A stretch of DNA of 64,000 bases from Thelephora terrestris. Lineage: Eukaryota > Basidiomycota > Agaricomycetes > Thelephorales > Thelephoraceae. The position numbers and the translations under genes are program-made. The notes beneath the pieces were generated by a model. That model saw only the letters and a list, made by a program, of their open reading frames with translations. It had not been told where the DNA came from and did not search any database. Shown in pieces: positions 1 to 11,373 of the stretch. The stretch covers positions 496,001 through 560,000 of the forward strand of contig WIUZ02000009.1 in NCBI GenBank assembly GCA_015956445.1. Direction: 5' to 3'. Position 1 is the first letter of the stretch. The number at the start of each line of letters is the position of its first letter.

Positions 1-1404
1 GTACAGTGTGAGCATGGCAGATCCAAGAGTCCCCATGGGTGGTGGAAGTGAGATCATTTACAAAGTTTTTAGGAATATGGTATTTGATTAGTTGCCCACC
101 AGAAAATGAGTACAGCCTCGACCTCAAAGCCATGGCCATTTACCTCACTCCACTGGTCAACTTGTGGATTTTTAGGCTGGGAATTGGAATTGAACAATTG
201 ACACCTCGGGGTTCCAGGTGATTGATGGGGCTACAATCTGGTTGCAGGCCAAGGTCAACACAAATTGCTGCAACTGCCACACATTATCAAAGACAGAAAG
301 TGTTTTGTCTTCAAGGTGCTCAGGGCAATGTGTTTGAAGCCAGCTGTCATAAATTTTGAGAAGAATTCACAATGAGATTAGTCAAACTGGCATACTTTAA
401 CATTGTACAGGTCTCTCCCCTGGAAACAAGGCAAGCCTGGTACATGGCTGTGGCTCAAAGCAAGAATTGCCAATTCGTAGGAGAGAAGTCACGGAGGGAG
501 GAGTCACAAACACGTGACATTTTGAGGAAAATCACACAGGTCATTCAAGAGATTTGTATCATTTGTAGTAGTAATAATACAAAGAAAGCTAAAGAAACTA
601 AACAGAGATAAAAGGATTTACTTCGCACATCAGCAAAATCTCCTCCTGCGACACAATGTCACCTGAGGGATACTTAGCCCGGGTAGCAAATATTTTGGGT
701 GTCTTCATCTGAAAAAAAAACATGTCTTCCTTTGTTGCTCAGAAATATTGCCATGGCTACGCAATTGTTACCCAATGCCATGTCTCTTACGTTAGCAATA
801 CCTACCCAGATGTTGGTTCTGTTATGTTTTATGAAATGTCACTTTCTTTTCTTTGGCAGCCAGAATGGGAGAAAGAAGCAATTTATTAATTAACAATTAA
901 AAAGTTGCCAGTAAGGTAAAGAACACAACGATGAGGGACACAACAACTTGTGGCTACAAAGCATAAGGTAACTACTTGTAGTGTAGAAGAATAAAATGAG
1001 GCCTCCAGGGCACACTTCCCTCAACTCATCCGCACAAACTTCTTCCAGTTGCAGGGGAGTTTTGAGTAGCTCCACCTTGGATGGTAGATGATCCTCAGAG
1101 GAGGGATGGATTTGGTTGGAAAGGCTGAAGGAAGGGGGAACAATGTTGTCCTCCTCATGATCAAAAAGTTCCAAGATGTGTCAGAATAGGAGGATTTTTC
1201 TTCCCAGTCCTTGTCCTCTTTTGTGGCTCTATTGCGAGGACCTCCTGTTTCGGTAAATGGGAGGGAGGGGCCGTCAACAGCCATACTGTCTTTGCCCTCC
1301 CTCTCACTGTAATTTCTGTCTTCCTTGTATCTCTCGCCATCCTCCATTTCAAAGTCTTCAATTGGGAGTCCAGATCCTATAAGAGATGATGCAGTTTGTG
1401 GAAA
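1..1404. other. Unassigned sequence left of first foldback element
   Basis: Six-frame reading gives only short open frames (under about 110 codons) with no recognisable motif and no convincing exon-intron chain. The longest, on the minus strand around 890-1347, overlap each other in different frames, which is what non-coding sequence looks like. The stretch is probably old repeat or degraded mobile DNA, because everything to its right up to 28 kb is mobile. No function is claimed. Confidence 0.4.
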
Positions 1405-2320
1405 TTCAGTATGTGCTCAGCATGTTTGCAGTTCACTGGGTCATGTGACCACAGTTCACCCATTTAGTAAACCTTGGAAAATTTCACAATTTATTGAACA
1501 AATTTACCAGCAATTTACTGAGCCACTTGCCCAATCAGTATGTTTCCAATTTGCTGAGTGGTTTGATCACAGTTTACTTGACTCAGTAAACTGGAAAAAA
1601 ACCAAGCTTGTTTACTGACGACGTCCCTGATTGTTCAATTTGAAAAATAACTGTAAATTTACCTGGGCGTGTCATTGTCAGTAAACTACAAGTTTTATTT
1701 CAGTAAATTGCAAATACATGTCAGGTAAACTGGGAAAACACGTGACAATTTGATTGTGGTTTACTGGACTCTGTCAGTAAACCAGTTGAGTTTTTTTTTT
1801 AATTAACTGAGTCCAGTAAACCACAATCAAATTGTCACGTGTTTTCCCAGTTTACCTGACATGTATTTGCAATTTACTGAAATAAAACTTGTAGTTTACT
1901 GACAATGACACGCCCAGGTAAATTTACAGTTATTTTTCAAATTGAACAATCAGGGACGTCGTCAGTAAACAAGCTTGGTTTTTTTCCAGTTTACTGAGTC
2001 AAGTAAACTGTGATCAAACCACTCAGCAAATTGGAAACATACTGATTGGGCAAGTGGCTCAGTAAATTGCTGGTAAATTTGTTCAATAAATTGTGAAATT
2101 TTCCAAGGTTTACTAAATGGGTGAACTGTGGTCACATGACCCAGTAAACTGCAAACATGCTGAGCACATACTGAACCCAGTAAATTGCAGGTAAATTGGC
2201 TCAGTAAATTGTGAATTTGCTTTGTGCTTGCCAGGCAAGTATTTTGCTGGGTTCTTTTTCCATTTACTTGCAATTTACTCACAGTTTACTGACTCAGTAA
2301 ACCAACCCCTGCCCCAAGTG
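1405..2320. repeat. Left-truncated palindromic (foldback) element ending in CACTTGGGG...
   Basis: Bases 1405-1771 reappear inverted at 1809-2175, nearly perfectly, around a 37-bp spacer. The right arm runs on to 2320, so about 145 bp of the left arm is missing. The right terminus, read inward, starts CACTTGGGGCAGGGG, almost the same as the CACTGGGGGCAAGGGG ends of the 953-bp foldback elements at 17,869 and 24,208, so both belong to one CACTx-ended group. The arms are packed with short copies of CAGTAAACTG and CAATTTACTG in both directions, like the subterminal repeats that CACTA-type transposases bind. It encodes nothing: the identical open frames on the two strands are the two arms read outward. 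Confidence 0.8.
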
Positions 2321-2467
2321 TTTTGGAACGATGCATGACAACACATACCCTGGTTTGTTCCACACAAAGTTCCTCCCATAAATGTTCCACCATCACCGCA
2401 GCATAGTGATTGGAGTAATTGACGCATCCATATGTCTCGTCATATGTTGGAGTATCCTGGGCACCGG

Positions 2468-2751
2468 TGAACTAGCCACAAAGCCTTTGGAGTCCGAGAG
2501 GGCAGAGATGGCAGTCAGAAGGTTGGGTCCTCAGTTTAGAGGCACGAGCCTCTAGGGGATCTGCAAGAAGGGAATAAACGATGAGAGGGAAAGTCGCGAT
2601 GAAAGTCGGGAGAACAAAGCGGAAGACAACAAGAAAGCCAGGGAACGAAACTACTGATAGCAAACATTGGGAAACATCAGGAAACATCGGGATAACAAGG
2701 CCGAAAAGGGGGACACCAGCAGGACACAAGAGACCAGAGGGACAACTAGGA
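2468..2751 (-). mobile_element. Fragment of the U-type LTR (other copy at 26,376-27,425)
   Basis: The first about 280 bp of the U element occur here, starting with the same TGAACTAGCC end, followed by matching sequence with scattered substitutions. The copy stops where a Copia LTR begins at 2752, so the Copia element landed inside it. The remainder is not found on the far side, where the sequence has been lost or rearranged. Orientation follows the copy at 26,376-27,425, whose TATA box lies on the minus strand. Confidence 0.7.
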
Positions 2752-3105
2752 TGTTGAACCGGAGGTCTGTGCCCGGTAACGGGTCAACCGGCTCCACCGC
2801 TTCGTGCGAGAGCCAATGCCGGAGAGCACTGAATAAGCAACCCGAAGGGGCGGTATCACATCAGTGATCCGATCGATCGGTATGACGCGCGTGTGCCTTA
2901 AGCCACCGCACGGACCCTGCATCAGTCACGCTATACAGTTGTGACGCCAATAGAGTAGATAGATAGATATACCCCTCATGTGTAGATAGATCAATCAATC
3001 GCTTCTCTCTCTCTCTCCCCCTCTAGCAATTAGAAACCTCTCCCCTTCAGGTAAGGATTAGAGTATCCATGTAGTAGTATAGTATTATACTCTACCTGCT
3101 CAACA
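2752..3105 (+). repeat. 5' LTR of the Copia element
   Basis: It starts TGTTGAAC and ends GCTCAACA, so the TG...CA termini form a short inverted repeat. It is the same length as, and closely similar to, the solo LTR at 25,573-25,926 in the opposite orientation. The left flank is the U-type LTR fragment. Confidence 0.85.
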
Positions 3106-3119
3106 GGTTATGAGCCCGG
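3106..3119 (+). other. Primer-binding site matching the tRNA-iMet anticodon loop
   Basis: The bases right after the LTR read GGTTATGAGCCCGGG. The first 12 are the complement of the eukaryotic initiator-tRNA anticodon stem-loop (GGGCUCAUAACC). Drosophila copia and several Ty1/Copia elements prime reverse transcription from such an internal fragment of initiator tRNA rather than from its 3' end. The position directly after the LTR and the Copia-type gag downstream agree with this. Confidence 0.7.
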
Positions 3120-3510
3120 GCCACGCCCTGTGTTCCAAGCTGCGCCTCTATGGCTGCGCTGTGAACAGGCTCTAAATCTTACCCTAAGTGCGCCTTGATG
3201 GCTGCCACTGCGCTATCCACTGCGTAGGAAGGGGACTTAGAACAAAAAGTCAAAACCCCAAGAAGGGATGAAACAGTGACTAGCCAAAGCTGAGCACAAC
3301 ACACATTCGTAGACCCCACAGGGGAGGGTAGTCGATTAACATCTGCCAACGGTGTGGAACGAGGCAATATGCGACAAAGCTTCTCACTAAAGTAATCCCT
3401 AAAAAGGAAAAGACTGCTTCTTCCCTCTTTCACTTGCTTCTGGCATAAAAAGCATACGATAAACTGATGAAACTTGTTATTGGTTGTAGGACTTCCACCT
3501 CCCAAAACAA

Positions 3511-4118
3511 ATGTCTTCTCAACTCACCTCCCTCGTCCCCATCCTCACTGGCCCAAACTACCAACAATGGGCCGGACCAATGCGCTCATATCTAATGTTG
3601 CAAGGACAATGGAGGACGATTCAGAAAAAGGAACCTACCCTTGAGGTATGGCCAAAAACCGAAGCCACCTATGACGCCGAGAATAACCTATTGACTCCGG
3701 CGCTGATAACCAAGACGAAGTAGACACATGGGCTGAGGCGAACGACAAAGCCCTTGGCAATATCCTCTTGCGCCTTACCCCAGACATCCAGTACAAGTAC
3801 CGAGGTGAGACCAGCGCTGCCGCCCTTCTCAAAGCAATCGAGAAGGAGTATGGAAAGCCAGGTATAATCGGTATCTACCTGGAGTTCAAACATGCAATGG
3901 AAGTCAGAATCCTCGAAGGACAAGACCCCACGCCCGCCTTAGACAAATTCGCCTCCCACATCAGCCGACTCGAGAGCAACGGGAAAGACGCCGTCATCCC
4001 ACCTTTCATCAAAACAATGATGCTCATGTCGAAGCTACCTCCGTCATACAATAACATCCCTCAGGCAATATGCCAGACAGAGGACCTTTCCAAGCTTGAT
4101 ACGGATGGTCTTCGGCGC
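3511..4118 (+). pseudogene. gag: Copia gag polyprotein, frameshifted and truncated
   Basis: The first frame starts at the ATG at 3511 and reads SSQLTSLVPILTGPNYQQW, then AGPMRSYLMLQGQW, the usual start of fungal Copia gag (UBN2/DUF4219-type: a substrate-like LxGxNYxxW near the N-terminus). After about 60 codons the coding continues in another frame (DEVDTWAEANDKALGNILL, then LTPDIQYKY and LPPSYNNIPQAI), so a one-base shift lies near 3690-3705, upstream of the stop at 3721. The second frame runs into the palindromic element at 4119 and stops soon after. The protein would be the structural (capsid) protein. The copy is dead: frameshifted, cut, and without pol. Confidence 0.8.
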
Positions 4119-5149
4119 AGTAGTCCTTATTAAAAACATTAATGTTTTAGGAGTTTTTGTCGCAAATTTGAATGATTTTTCTCATGGGTTTTTGAATGGC
4201 CTGAGGGGGGATATTTTACTCATAAAGTTTTAATGGAAACTATGGGGGGGACTGGGACCCAGCTTACTGGGCACTGGTGCTCCCAATTAGGCAGGTGCCG
4301 ACAGTGTGGGTGGCCCAGGAGAGTGGATTGCTTATATAATAAAAATTAAAAAATTCAGGGAAATTCCAGAAAATTCTGGAAAAATTCCAAAAATTATTAG
4401 AAAATTCCCACGGGTGTCAGGGAGGGCAGAAAATGAAAAATGGACTGTGGGAATTTCCGATCAAAATTTCCCAAAAAGGAAATTTTTGATGGCTTACATA
4501 AGCAACTCAAAAATGATTTTGATATTGAATTTCCTTTTTGAGAAATTTTGATGGCTGACATAAGCAGGTCATGTGACTGAAAAAAGTGGGTGTTGCTTAT
4601 GTAATCAGGTCATGTGACCGACCAAAAAAGGAAAGTTTTGATGGCTTACATAAGCGTCTCAAAAATGCTTTTGGAGGGGTCTTTCCCAAAAAGGAAATTC
4701 CTTTTTAGGAAATATTTGATGGATTACCAAAAAAGGAAATTTTGATGGCTTACATAAGCAACTCAAAAATGATTCTGGCAAAAATTACCAAAAAAGGAAA
4801 TTTCCTAAAAAGGAAATTATATGCTAGAAAATTCGGAAAAATGCCAAAAAAATCCTAAAAATACTGAAAAAATTCCCACACATCTAGAAAGTGCCCAAAA
4901 TGGTAAATTATTCCCAGAAATATTCAAAAAATTGTTTTTCTGGCTGGAAAAATCAGGAAAAAATTCCAGAGTATAGATAAATATTTTATAAAAATTATTC
5001 CAATTTTTTTGGTCCATTGAATAGCCCATAATTTTAATATTAATATATTTTTTGCCCAAAAAATTCATAAAAATCCCCAAAAAATAGATGAAAATAGGAA
5101 AATACAAATATATCTGTAATATTCATTATATCATGAAGTACAGACCAGT

Positions 5150-5520
5150 TTGTAGTCATAAACTAGCCCTAAACCTAGTCCTGGACCTAACTTAACCTAA
5201 CCTAGCCTAACCTTAACTCTAACCCTAACCTAGCCTAACCCTAACTCTAACCCTAACCTAGACCTAAACCTACACCTAACCTAAACCTAACCTAACCTAA
5301 CCTAACCTAACCTAACCTAACCTAACCCTAACCTAACCTAACCTAACCTAACCTAACCTAACCTAACCTAACCTAACCTAACCCTAACCTAACCTAACCT
5401 AAACCTAACCTAACCTAACCTAACCCCAAACTTAACCTGCCCTAAACCCAGCCTGCCCCAAACCTATCCTAGCACCAAACCTAAACCTAAACCTAAACCT
5501 AACCTGCCCTAAACCTAACT
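5150..5520. repeat. Interstitial telomere-like array (CCTAA)n, left arm
   Basis: About 350 bp consist mostly of CCTAA units with occasional CCCTAA and CCTAAA. In the middle (about 5290-5400) the pentamer is repeated with few errors. It is mirrored at 9930-10250. Fungal telomeres are usually TTAGGG, so the pentamer is degenerate or divergent. Unique and mobile sequence follows on both sides, so this is not a chromosome end. Confidence 0.85.
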
Positions 5521-6585
5521 CTGACCTGGCCTAGTTCAGCCTTATCTTATCTTATCTTATCTTATCTATCTTATTCTGTCTTACCTACCCTAGACCCAAC
5601 CTAACCTGAAATAGTCAACTTAACCTGGTCCACCACAGATCACCCAACCTAACCTAAAGTGGTCTACCTGACCTAGACTGATGCAACTTGAGTTTATCTC
5701 TTCTAATCAGCTGTTATCCTATCTGGCCTTAATCTAGATACCGTAGCTAACCAACATCTAACCCAACCTCACCTGGCTCACCAGCAAGTAACTGGGCTAC
5801 AGGAACACACCGTGAGCTGCACCATCCCATATCCTATATCCAACTGTCACTCAAACACAAGAACTGTGGTGGACCTACAAGTTAGTGGACCCATAAGCCC
5901 ACAGACCCACAAGTATAGGCTGTTCACTCAGTGGAAACATCTGTTATCCATCCTCACTCATGTACCACCCTCATCCTGTGTTTTGTGCCAGACTGCAACT
6001 TCACCACAGCTCATGTTCAGCCACCTAGCTAAACCCATGTACAATCAGGTCTACAAATCCATGGATCCATAACAAGTAGTCTATCACCCTGACTTGCAGG
6101 TTTAGCTAGGTGGCTGAACATGAGCTGTGGTGAAGTTGCAGTCTGGCACAAAACACAGGATGAGGGTGGTACATGAGTGAGGATGGATAACAGATGTTTC
6201 CACTGAGTGAACAGCCTATACTTGTGGGTCTGTGGGCTTATGGGTCCACTAACTTGTAGGTCCACCACAGTTCTTGTGTTTGAGTGACAGTTGGATATAG
6301 GATATGGGATGGTGCAGCTCATGGTGTGTTCCTGTAGCCCAGTTACTTGCTGGTGAGCCAGGTGAGGTTGGGTTAGATGTTGGTTAGCTACGGTATCTAG
6401 ATTAAGGCCAGATAGGATAACAGCTGATTAGAAGAGATAAACTCAAGTTGCATCAGTCTAGGTCAGGTAGACCACTTTGGGTTAGGTTGGGTGATCTGTG
6501 GTGGACCAGGTTAAGTTGACTATTTCAGGTTAGGTTGGGTCTAGGGTAGGTAAGACAGAATAAGATAGATAAGATAAGATAAGAT

Positions 6586-9500
6586 TGTCAGGGCCACTCT
6601 ACCCCAACAACTACCAGTGCACTGAGCCGACTCCGCAGAGTACTCACTAGTCCGACTAGCTTGTGAGAGAACGATCACGTCTCTATTCTTCCGGTAGGTT
6701 GTCCGAGGTCACTGCAAGTCAGGTCGAAATCCTAAAGAGAAACCCAACCTAAACCGCACTTCGTTCGGTTTAACAAGCAAGGGTTGATCCCTACAGCAGG
6801 ATTGATGACTCCACCAGTTGATCGACTGGACGCTCGAGGTATTCTAATATGACTGCGGGGAGTCTATAGTTACGAGGCGCAGTTGACGCGCAGAGCGGGA
6901 GGGAGAGCAGATGGGGGATGTCTTGGATCAAACAAGAAACTCTGACTTGGCCTTAACTGCAACTGGGCTGAGAAGGGCAGAGGATTTCCTGAGGTAACAA
7001 AACTAAGGTACTACGATACAGCCACAGTTGCTACTTATACTAAAGGAGTGGCCATGACGTCAATACCCTAATATACCCTTATCAAGTCCAGAACAAAGGG
7101 AGATAAGGAGTGTGAGAACGCTAAGTAAGGGAAGCGAACAAAGGTGACGCGTGGGAGAATAAAGGACAAAGGGCCTTAATAGCGTGTGAAGTATTGCATA
7201 AAAGATAAGGAATGCCCGCATGAAACATAGGGGTGAAGATAACACTAGTCCTAAAGAAAAAAAGGGGCATGGGTCATGAAAGTTCGTACCTGAATCTAGA
7301 CCACACCCAAGGGTCAGGTGAGCACCGTCTCTGAGCTTCTGTGATTGGCTAGAGATCGAAGGAACTCTACACATCCCTTGTTGTCGGTAGGTGGTATGAT
7401 ACCAACGGACAGGCAGTAACCTGGGAGTTGCAACCGTAATCGCTTGATCAGACCCAGTCTTGATTAGGCATAGCACCTGGGAATATCGTTCTTCCTAAGT
7501 GGCACCAGGGATTATATTCTTCGGCCGCCTTTCTCGGCTCGGGCCTACTCTGCTTCCAAAGCACAACTAGATCAGATAGGGTTACTATCCGATTAGAAGC
7601 ACAGTGTCCAAATGTTGATACCCCATGCCCACGTGTGTGTTCCAGGGTCCAGGGTTGTTCGTAACCGTAAAGTCATGAGGGGTCGTAAAAGGGGTTCGTG
7701 ATGTCATAAAGGGGTCATCAGGGTCTTGAGACCTATTTGTAGTGCGCGCGTGTTCTAGGCATTCCGGAACGAAATTCTTCCAAGGCCGTCCCGCGGGCCG
7801 AGGTGTCAGCTTGATGTAGTAAGCCAACGATGATGGTACAGGGGCGGAAGTTGATGTGACCTGGACCAATGAGGTTCGTCGAGGTAGGTCACGTGAAGGA
7901 TCACCGATCTAGGCTATAAGAAGGACGTCTTCTTGGAGCCATCCTTGATCAGCAACACCAGCAACTCCCCATCATCTTACCAAAACATGTCCTTCCCCAA
8001 CAACCATACCTACAAAGTCGCCAATGGTATCTCCACCATCTCTCGCATCGACCGTCGTGCCGCCGCTCGCAAGACCTATGCCTGTGCGGCTGGGACTCCC
8101 TATACCACGGATGACCAGGTATGGGGGAGACCTAGAGCTTCGTGTGTTTGCACTAACGCCTTCCTCTAGGTAGAGGAACGTTCTTTTGGCGTTTGATGTC
8201 AAACTAACGGCTTCTAGATCTTGGAGGTCGTTACGGGAGTGGACGTCGAACGTCTCAGGGAGACGATGCCTCATTTGAAGGGGTTAACCTGGGATGATGA
8301 GCTTTGGGTCCGTACGATCATCGCCGAAAAGGTGGCCTTCCAGATGAGGGGTAGGTTCGGAGAGTTGGAGCATCCGATCAAGAAGGAGCTCTGGTACACC
8401 CTGCAAAGGGGAATCTACAATCAGGACCTACTGGAACACGGAGCGACCGTTCCTCGGGCCGTCCGCCATGCTACCGCTTCCACTAGCCTTTTGTGGTCGC
8501 TCGTTCGGGAGGGAGAAAGCCGGGTAGGTTTTCCGTCTGAATATTCGAGTATGACTCTCGACTAATCAGACTGCCTAGGTTGAACGCTTGGAGCGCGAAG
8601 TGAAAGAGGCGAAGGCAGACGTCCTTCGTCTGTCAGCGGAGGGCCTTCAGATGAAAGAGACCTTGGCAGCCTTCCAACAAGGAACGAACGAGGCGTTGGA
8701 GGCAATGGTCGCCAACCATCAGGAGTTGATCGCCAGGTTGAAGGTTAGGGACAACAACATCAAGGGGGCGTTGGCCAGAAGGGATGAAAAGGTTCTTTCA
8801 GCCTTTGCAGGTTTATGCAATGACTGAGGAATTTCTTCTAGACAGAAGAACTCGAAAACGTGGTGGCTGTGTTGACAGCGCAGGTCGAGTCCTTGCAGGA
8901 CAAGACCTGTAACTGCAAGGAGGGTCCCAAATTGGTTGGTGAGGGGACCGCCGACATTCCGTTCGAGCTGGAGTACGCCGACGAGGTGGTACTCCCATCG
9001 CCTAACCCGTCGTCCTATGCGACGCCTCCAATTGAGAACTCGGTTCCCGTTCCGACTCCGGCTCCGGCTTCCACTCTGGCCGCTTCCGACAAGGAGAACT
9101 GTGGGCGCTGCGTCTTGCAGCCAATCCGTCAGTTGGTGAAGATCGAGGATGAGGTCATGGAGGTTGACTGAGCCGAAGATGCTCCGAGGGTCGCCGAGGT
9201 ACGTCCGGTGACTAAGGGGCAACGATGCAAACACTCTCGACGCCGTCCTGCTCATCGCATGGCTCCATCAGCTAATCCCTATCCTCGTCCAGTTGAGTCG
9301 GATGGTGACCAGTCTGGTCGAGGTGGGGGACGAGAGTTCCGCTATCGAGTCCACCGTCCCTACCAACAGGTCGAGTCGGAGATCCAGCTTCGCCACCAGC
9401 GTCGACTCACAATACAGGATTCCGCCCAGGGGTCCGATGAGGGAGACGGAGGGTCACTTGCCGACTACGTCGATAGTGCTGTCGAGCAGTCACCCGGTGA

Positions 9501-9908
9501 TGGCGATGTGGGACCAAGTGTTCCAGAGTTCAGTGACATCTGGGAGGCTGATCGGTCCGCTCGAAGGTATCTCTTCCTATCGGCTTGAACTAGTCGTTCA
9601 GCTGAGCGCCGAAGATGGTGACGCCATGTTCGGGGAGGTCCTAGCGAGGAGGGGCCAGCACTATGATCTCCGGGATGGACAGTTGATGACCTTCAGGCCT
9701 GCCGTAGATAGAGTCGACTTTTGATGGGATTGGGATAGCACTTGTATAGCTCGTTGTGGATTCGCTGGGAATAGTACGCGCGTGTGTGTGTTTCGAATGA
9801 TTGGTGTGAAGGATAAGGAGTGTGAAGCATTCAAAACATAAGAAGTAATAAGAAGAGTTTGAAGAAAGAGCGTGTTATAAAAAGTTTAAAAATACCATGT
9901 TCCTGACA
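6586..9908 (+). mobile_element. X1-family element, complete copy (3323 bp, TSD AAGAT)
   Basis: It begins TGTCAGGGCCACTC and ends CATGTTCCTGACA, and is flanked by AAGAT on both sides (6581-6585 and 9909-9913). Excising it rebuilds the surrounding palindrome exactly, so the boundaries are secure. Inside is one spliced plus-strand gene (7987-9724). On the minus strand there is a TATA-like AGTATAAGTAGC near 7033-7044, about 450 bp from the left end. There are no direct terminal repeats and no transposase, integrase or reverse transcriptase. A second copy of the family, heavily interrupted, spans 12,238-28,232. TG...CA ends, a 5-bp TSD and the TATA position suit a very large solo LTR read on the minus strand; a non-autonomous DNA transposon is the alternative. 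Confidence 0.9.
7987..9724 (+). pseudogene. X1 coiled-coil cargo protein, five exons, premature stop
   Basis: Exons: 7987-8118, 8218-8523, 8579-8791, 8842-9198 and 9293-9724, with introns of 50-99 bp showing GT...AG borders and CTAAC/CTAAT branch sites. The product would be about 479 residues. In order: a short N-terminal exon (MSFPNNHTYKV), a conserved helical block (LTWDDELWVRTII, KKELWYTLQRGIY), a long charged heptad-like helix (ERLEREVKEAKADVL), a Cys pair (CNC, later CGRC), a Pro/Ser-rich acidic linker and a final charged exon. No known family was recognised. A TGA at 9169-9171 interrupts exon 4; the sister copy at 12,422-19,111 has CGA (Arg) there, so this copy is a recent nonsense allele. 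A TATA-like CTATAAG sits about 75 bp upstream of the ATG. Confidence 0.75.
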
Positions 9909-9929
9909 AAGATAAGATAAGGCTGAACT

Positions 9930-10250
9930 AGGCCAGGTCAGAGTTAGGTTTAGGGCAGGTTAGGTTTAGGTTTAGGTTTAGGTTTGGTGCTAGGATAGGT
10001 TTGGGGCAGGCTGGGTTTAGGGCAGGTTAAGTTTGGGGTTAGGTTAGGTTAGGTTAGGTTAGGTTTAGGTTAGGTTAGGTTAGGGTTAGGTTAGGTTAGG
10101 GTTAGGTTAGGTTAGGTTAGGTTAGGTTAGGTTAGGTTTAGGTTAGGTGTAGGTTTAGGTCTAGGTTAGGGTTAGAGTTAGGGTTAGGCTAGGTTAGGGT
10201 TAGAGTTAAGGTTAGGCTAGGTTAGGTTAAGTTAGGTCCAGGACTAGGTT
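9930..10250. repeat. Interstitial telomere-like array (TTAGG)n, right arm
   Basis: This is the inverted partner of the array at 5150-5520: TTAGG units with interspersed TTAGGG and TTTAGG, in the same order relative to the arm end. The two arrays differ slightly in repeat number, which accounts for most of the length difference between the arms. Confidence 0.85.
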
Positions 10251-11283
10251 TAGGGCTAGTTTATGACTACAAACTGGTCTGTACTTCATGATATAATGAA
10301 TATTACAGATATATTTGTATTTTCCTATTTTCATTTATTTCTTGGGGATTTTTATGAATTTTTTGGGCAAAAAATATATTAATATTAAAATTATGGGCTA
10401 TTCAATGGACCAAAAAAATTGGAATAATTTTTATAAAATATTTATCTATACTCTGGAATTTTTTCCTGATTTTTCCAGCCAGAAAAACAATTTTTTGAAT
10501 ATTTCTGGGAATAATTTACCATTTTGGGCACTTTCTAGATGTGTGGGAATTTTTTCAGTATTTTTAGGATTTTTTTGGCATTTTTCCGAATTTTCTAGCA
10601 TATAATTTCCTTTTTAGGAAATTTCCTTTTTTGGTAATTTTTGCCAGAATCATTTTTGAGTTGCTTATGTAAGCCATCAAAATTTCCTTTTTTGGTAATC
10701 CATCAAATATTTCCTAAAAAGGAATTTCCTTTTTGGGAAAGACCCCTCCAAAAGCATTTTTGAGACGCTTATGTAAGCCATCAAAACTTTCCTTTTTTGG
10801 TCGGTCACATGACCTGATTACATAAGCAACACCCACTTTTTTCAGTCACATGACCTGCTTATGTCAGCCATCAAAATTTCTCAAAAAGGAAATTCAATAT
10901 CAAAATCATTTTTGAGTTGCTTATGTAAGCCATCAAAAATTTCCTTTTTGGGAAATTTTGATCGGAAATTCCCACAGTCCATTTTTCATTTTCTGCCCTC
11001 CCTGACACCCGTGGGAATTTTTCCAGAATTTTCTGGAATTTCCCTGAATTTTTTAATTTTTATTATATAAGCAATCCACTCTCCTGGGCCACCCACACTG
11101 TCGGCACCTGCCTAATTGGGAGCACCAGTGCCCAGTAAGCTGGGTCCCAGTCCCCCCCATAATTTCCATTAAAACTTTATGAGTAAAATATCCCCCCTCA
11201 GGCCATTCAAAAACCCATGAGAAAAATCATTCAAATTTGCGACAAAAACTCCTAAAACATTAATGTTTTTAATAAGGACTACT

Positions 11284-11373
11284 GATCATTCTCTCACAAG
11301 CTAGTTGGACTAGTGAGTACTCTGCGGAGTTGGCTCAGTGCACTGGTAGTTGTTGGGGTAGAGTGGCCCTGAC
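11284..11373. mobile_element. Terminal remnant of an X1-family element
   Basis: These 90 bp match the TGTCAGGGCCACTC end of the X1 elements, inverted (the same as 28,146-28,232). The rest of that copy is gone: the palindromic element abuts it on the left. On the right the sequence continues inside a W-type LTR fragment, so this X1 copy probably inserted into that LTR. Confidence 0.8.

Larger units (their letters stand above)
2752..4118 (+). mobile_element. Ty1/Copia-type LTR retrotransposon, 3' part missing
   Basis: A 354-bp LTR (2752-3105; TGTTGA...CTCAACA) is followed directly by a primer-binding site and, 390 bp later, by a Copia-type gag. An LTR of exactly the same length lies alone, inverted, at 25,573-25,926, which fixes both LTR boundaries. 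The element is cut inside gag at 4118 by the palindromic element that starts at 4119. No protease, integrase, reverse transcriptase or 3' LTR is present in the window. Confidence 0.85.
4119..11283. mobile_element. Large palindromic (foldback) element carrying telomere-like arrays, split by an X1 insertion
   Basis: The left arm 4119-6035 (1.9 kb) is repeated inverted as 6099-6585 plus 9914-11283, around a 63-bp spacer (6036-6098). Removing the 3323-bp insertion at 6586-9908 and one copy of its AAGAT duplication restores a continuous palindrome of about 3.8 kb. The outer ends read AGTAGTCCTTATTAAAAAC inward from both sides. From outside in, each arm holds an AT-rich zone with many GCTTATGTAAGC/ATCAAAATTTCC mini-palindromes, a (TTAGG)n telomere-like array, a (CTTAT)n run and a 460-bp unique part. 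It has no coding capacity: the matching open frames in the arms (5812-6072 and 6029-6322) are mirror images. The left flank is Copia gag and the right flank a terminal piece of an X1 element, so the insertion site cannot be rebuilt. Confidence 0.85.

Noticed and set aside
1325-2282. Matching open frames in the first foldback element
   Set aside because: Same explanation: the arms of an inverted repeat made of CAGTAAACTG-like units translate to the same peptide on both strands.
5150-5520. A true chromosome end (telomere)
   Set aside because: The array is inside a palindrome with a mirrored copy at 9,930-10,250, the unit is degenerate TTAGG, and unique or mobile DNA follows on both sides.
5812-6322. 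Two near-identical open frames on opposite strands (5,812-6,072 and 6,029-6,322) as a gene pair
   Set aside because: They are the two arms of the palindrome read outward; no start context, introns or family support coding.
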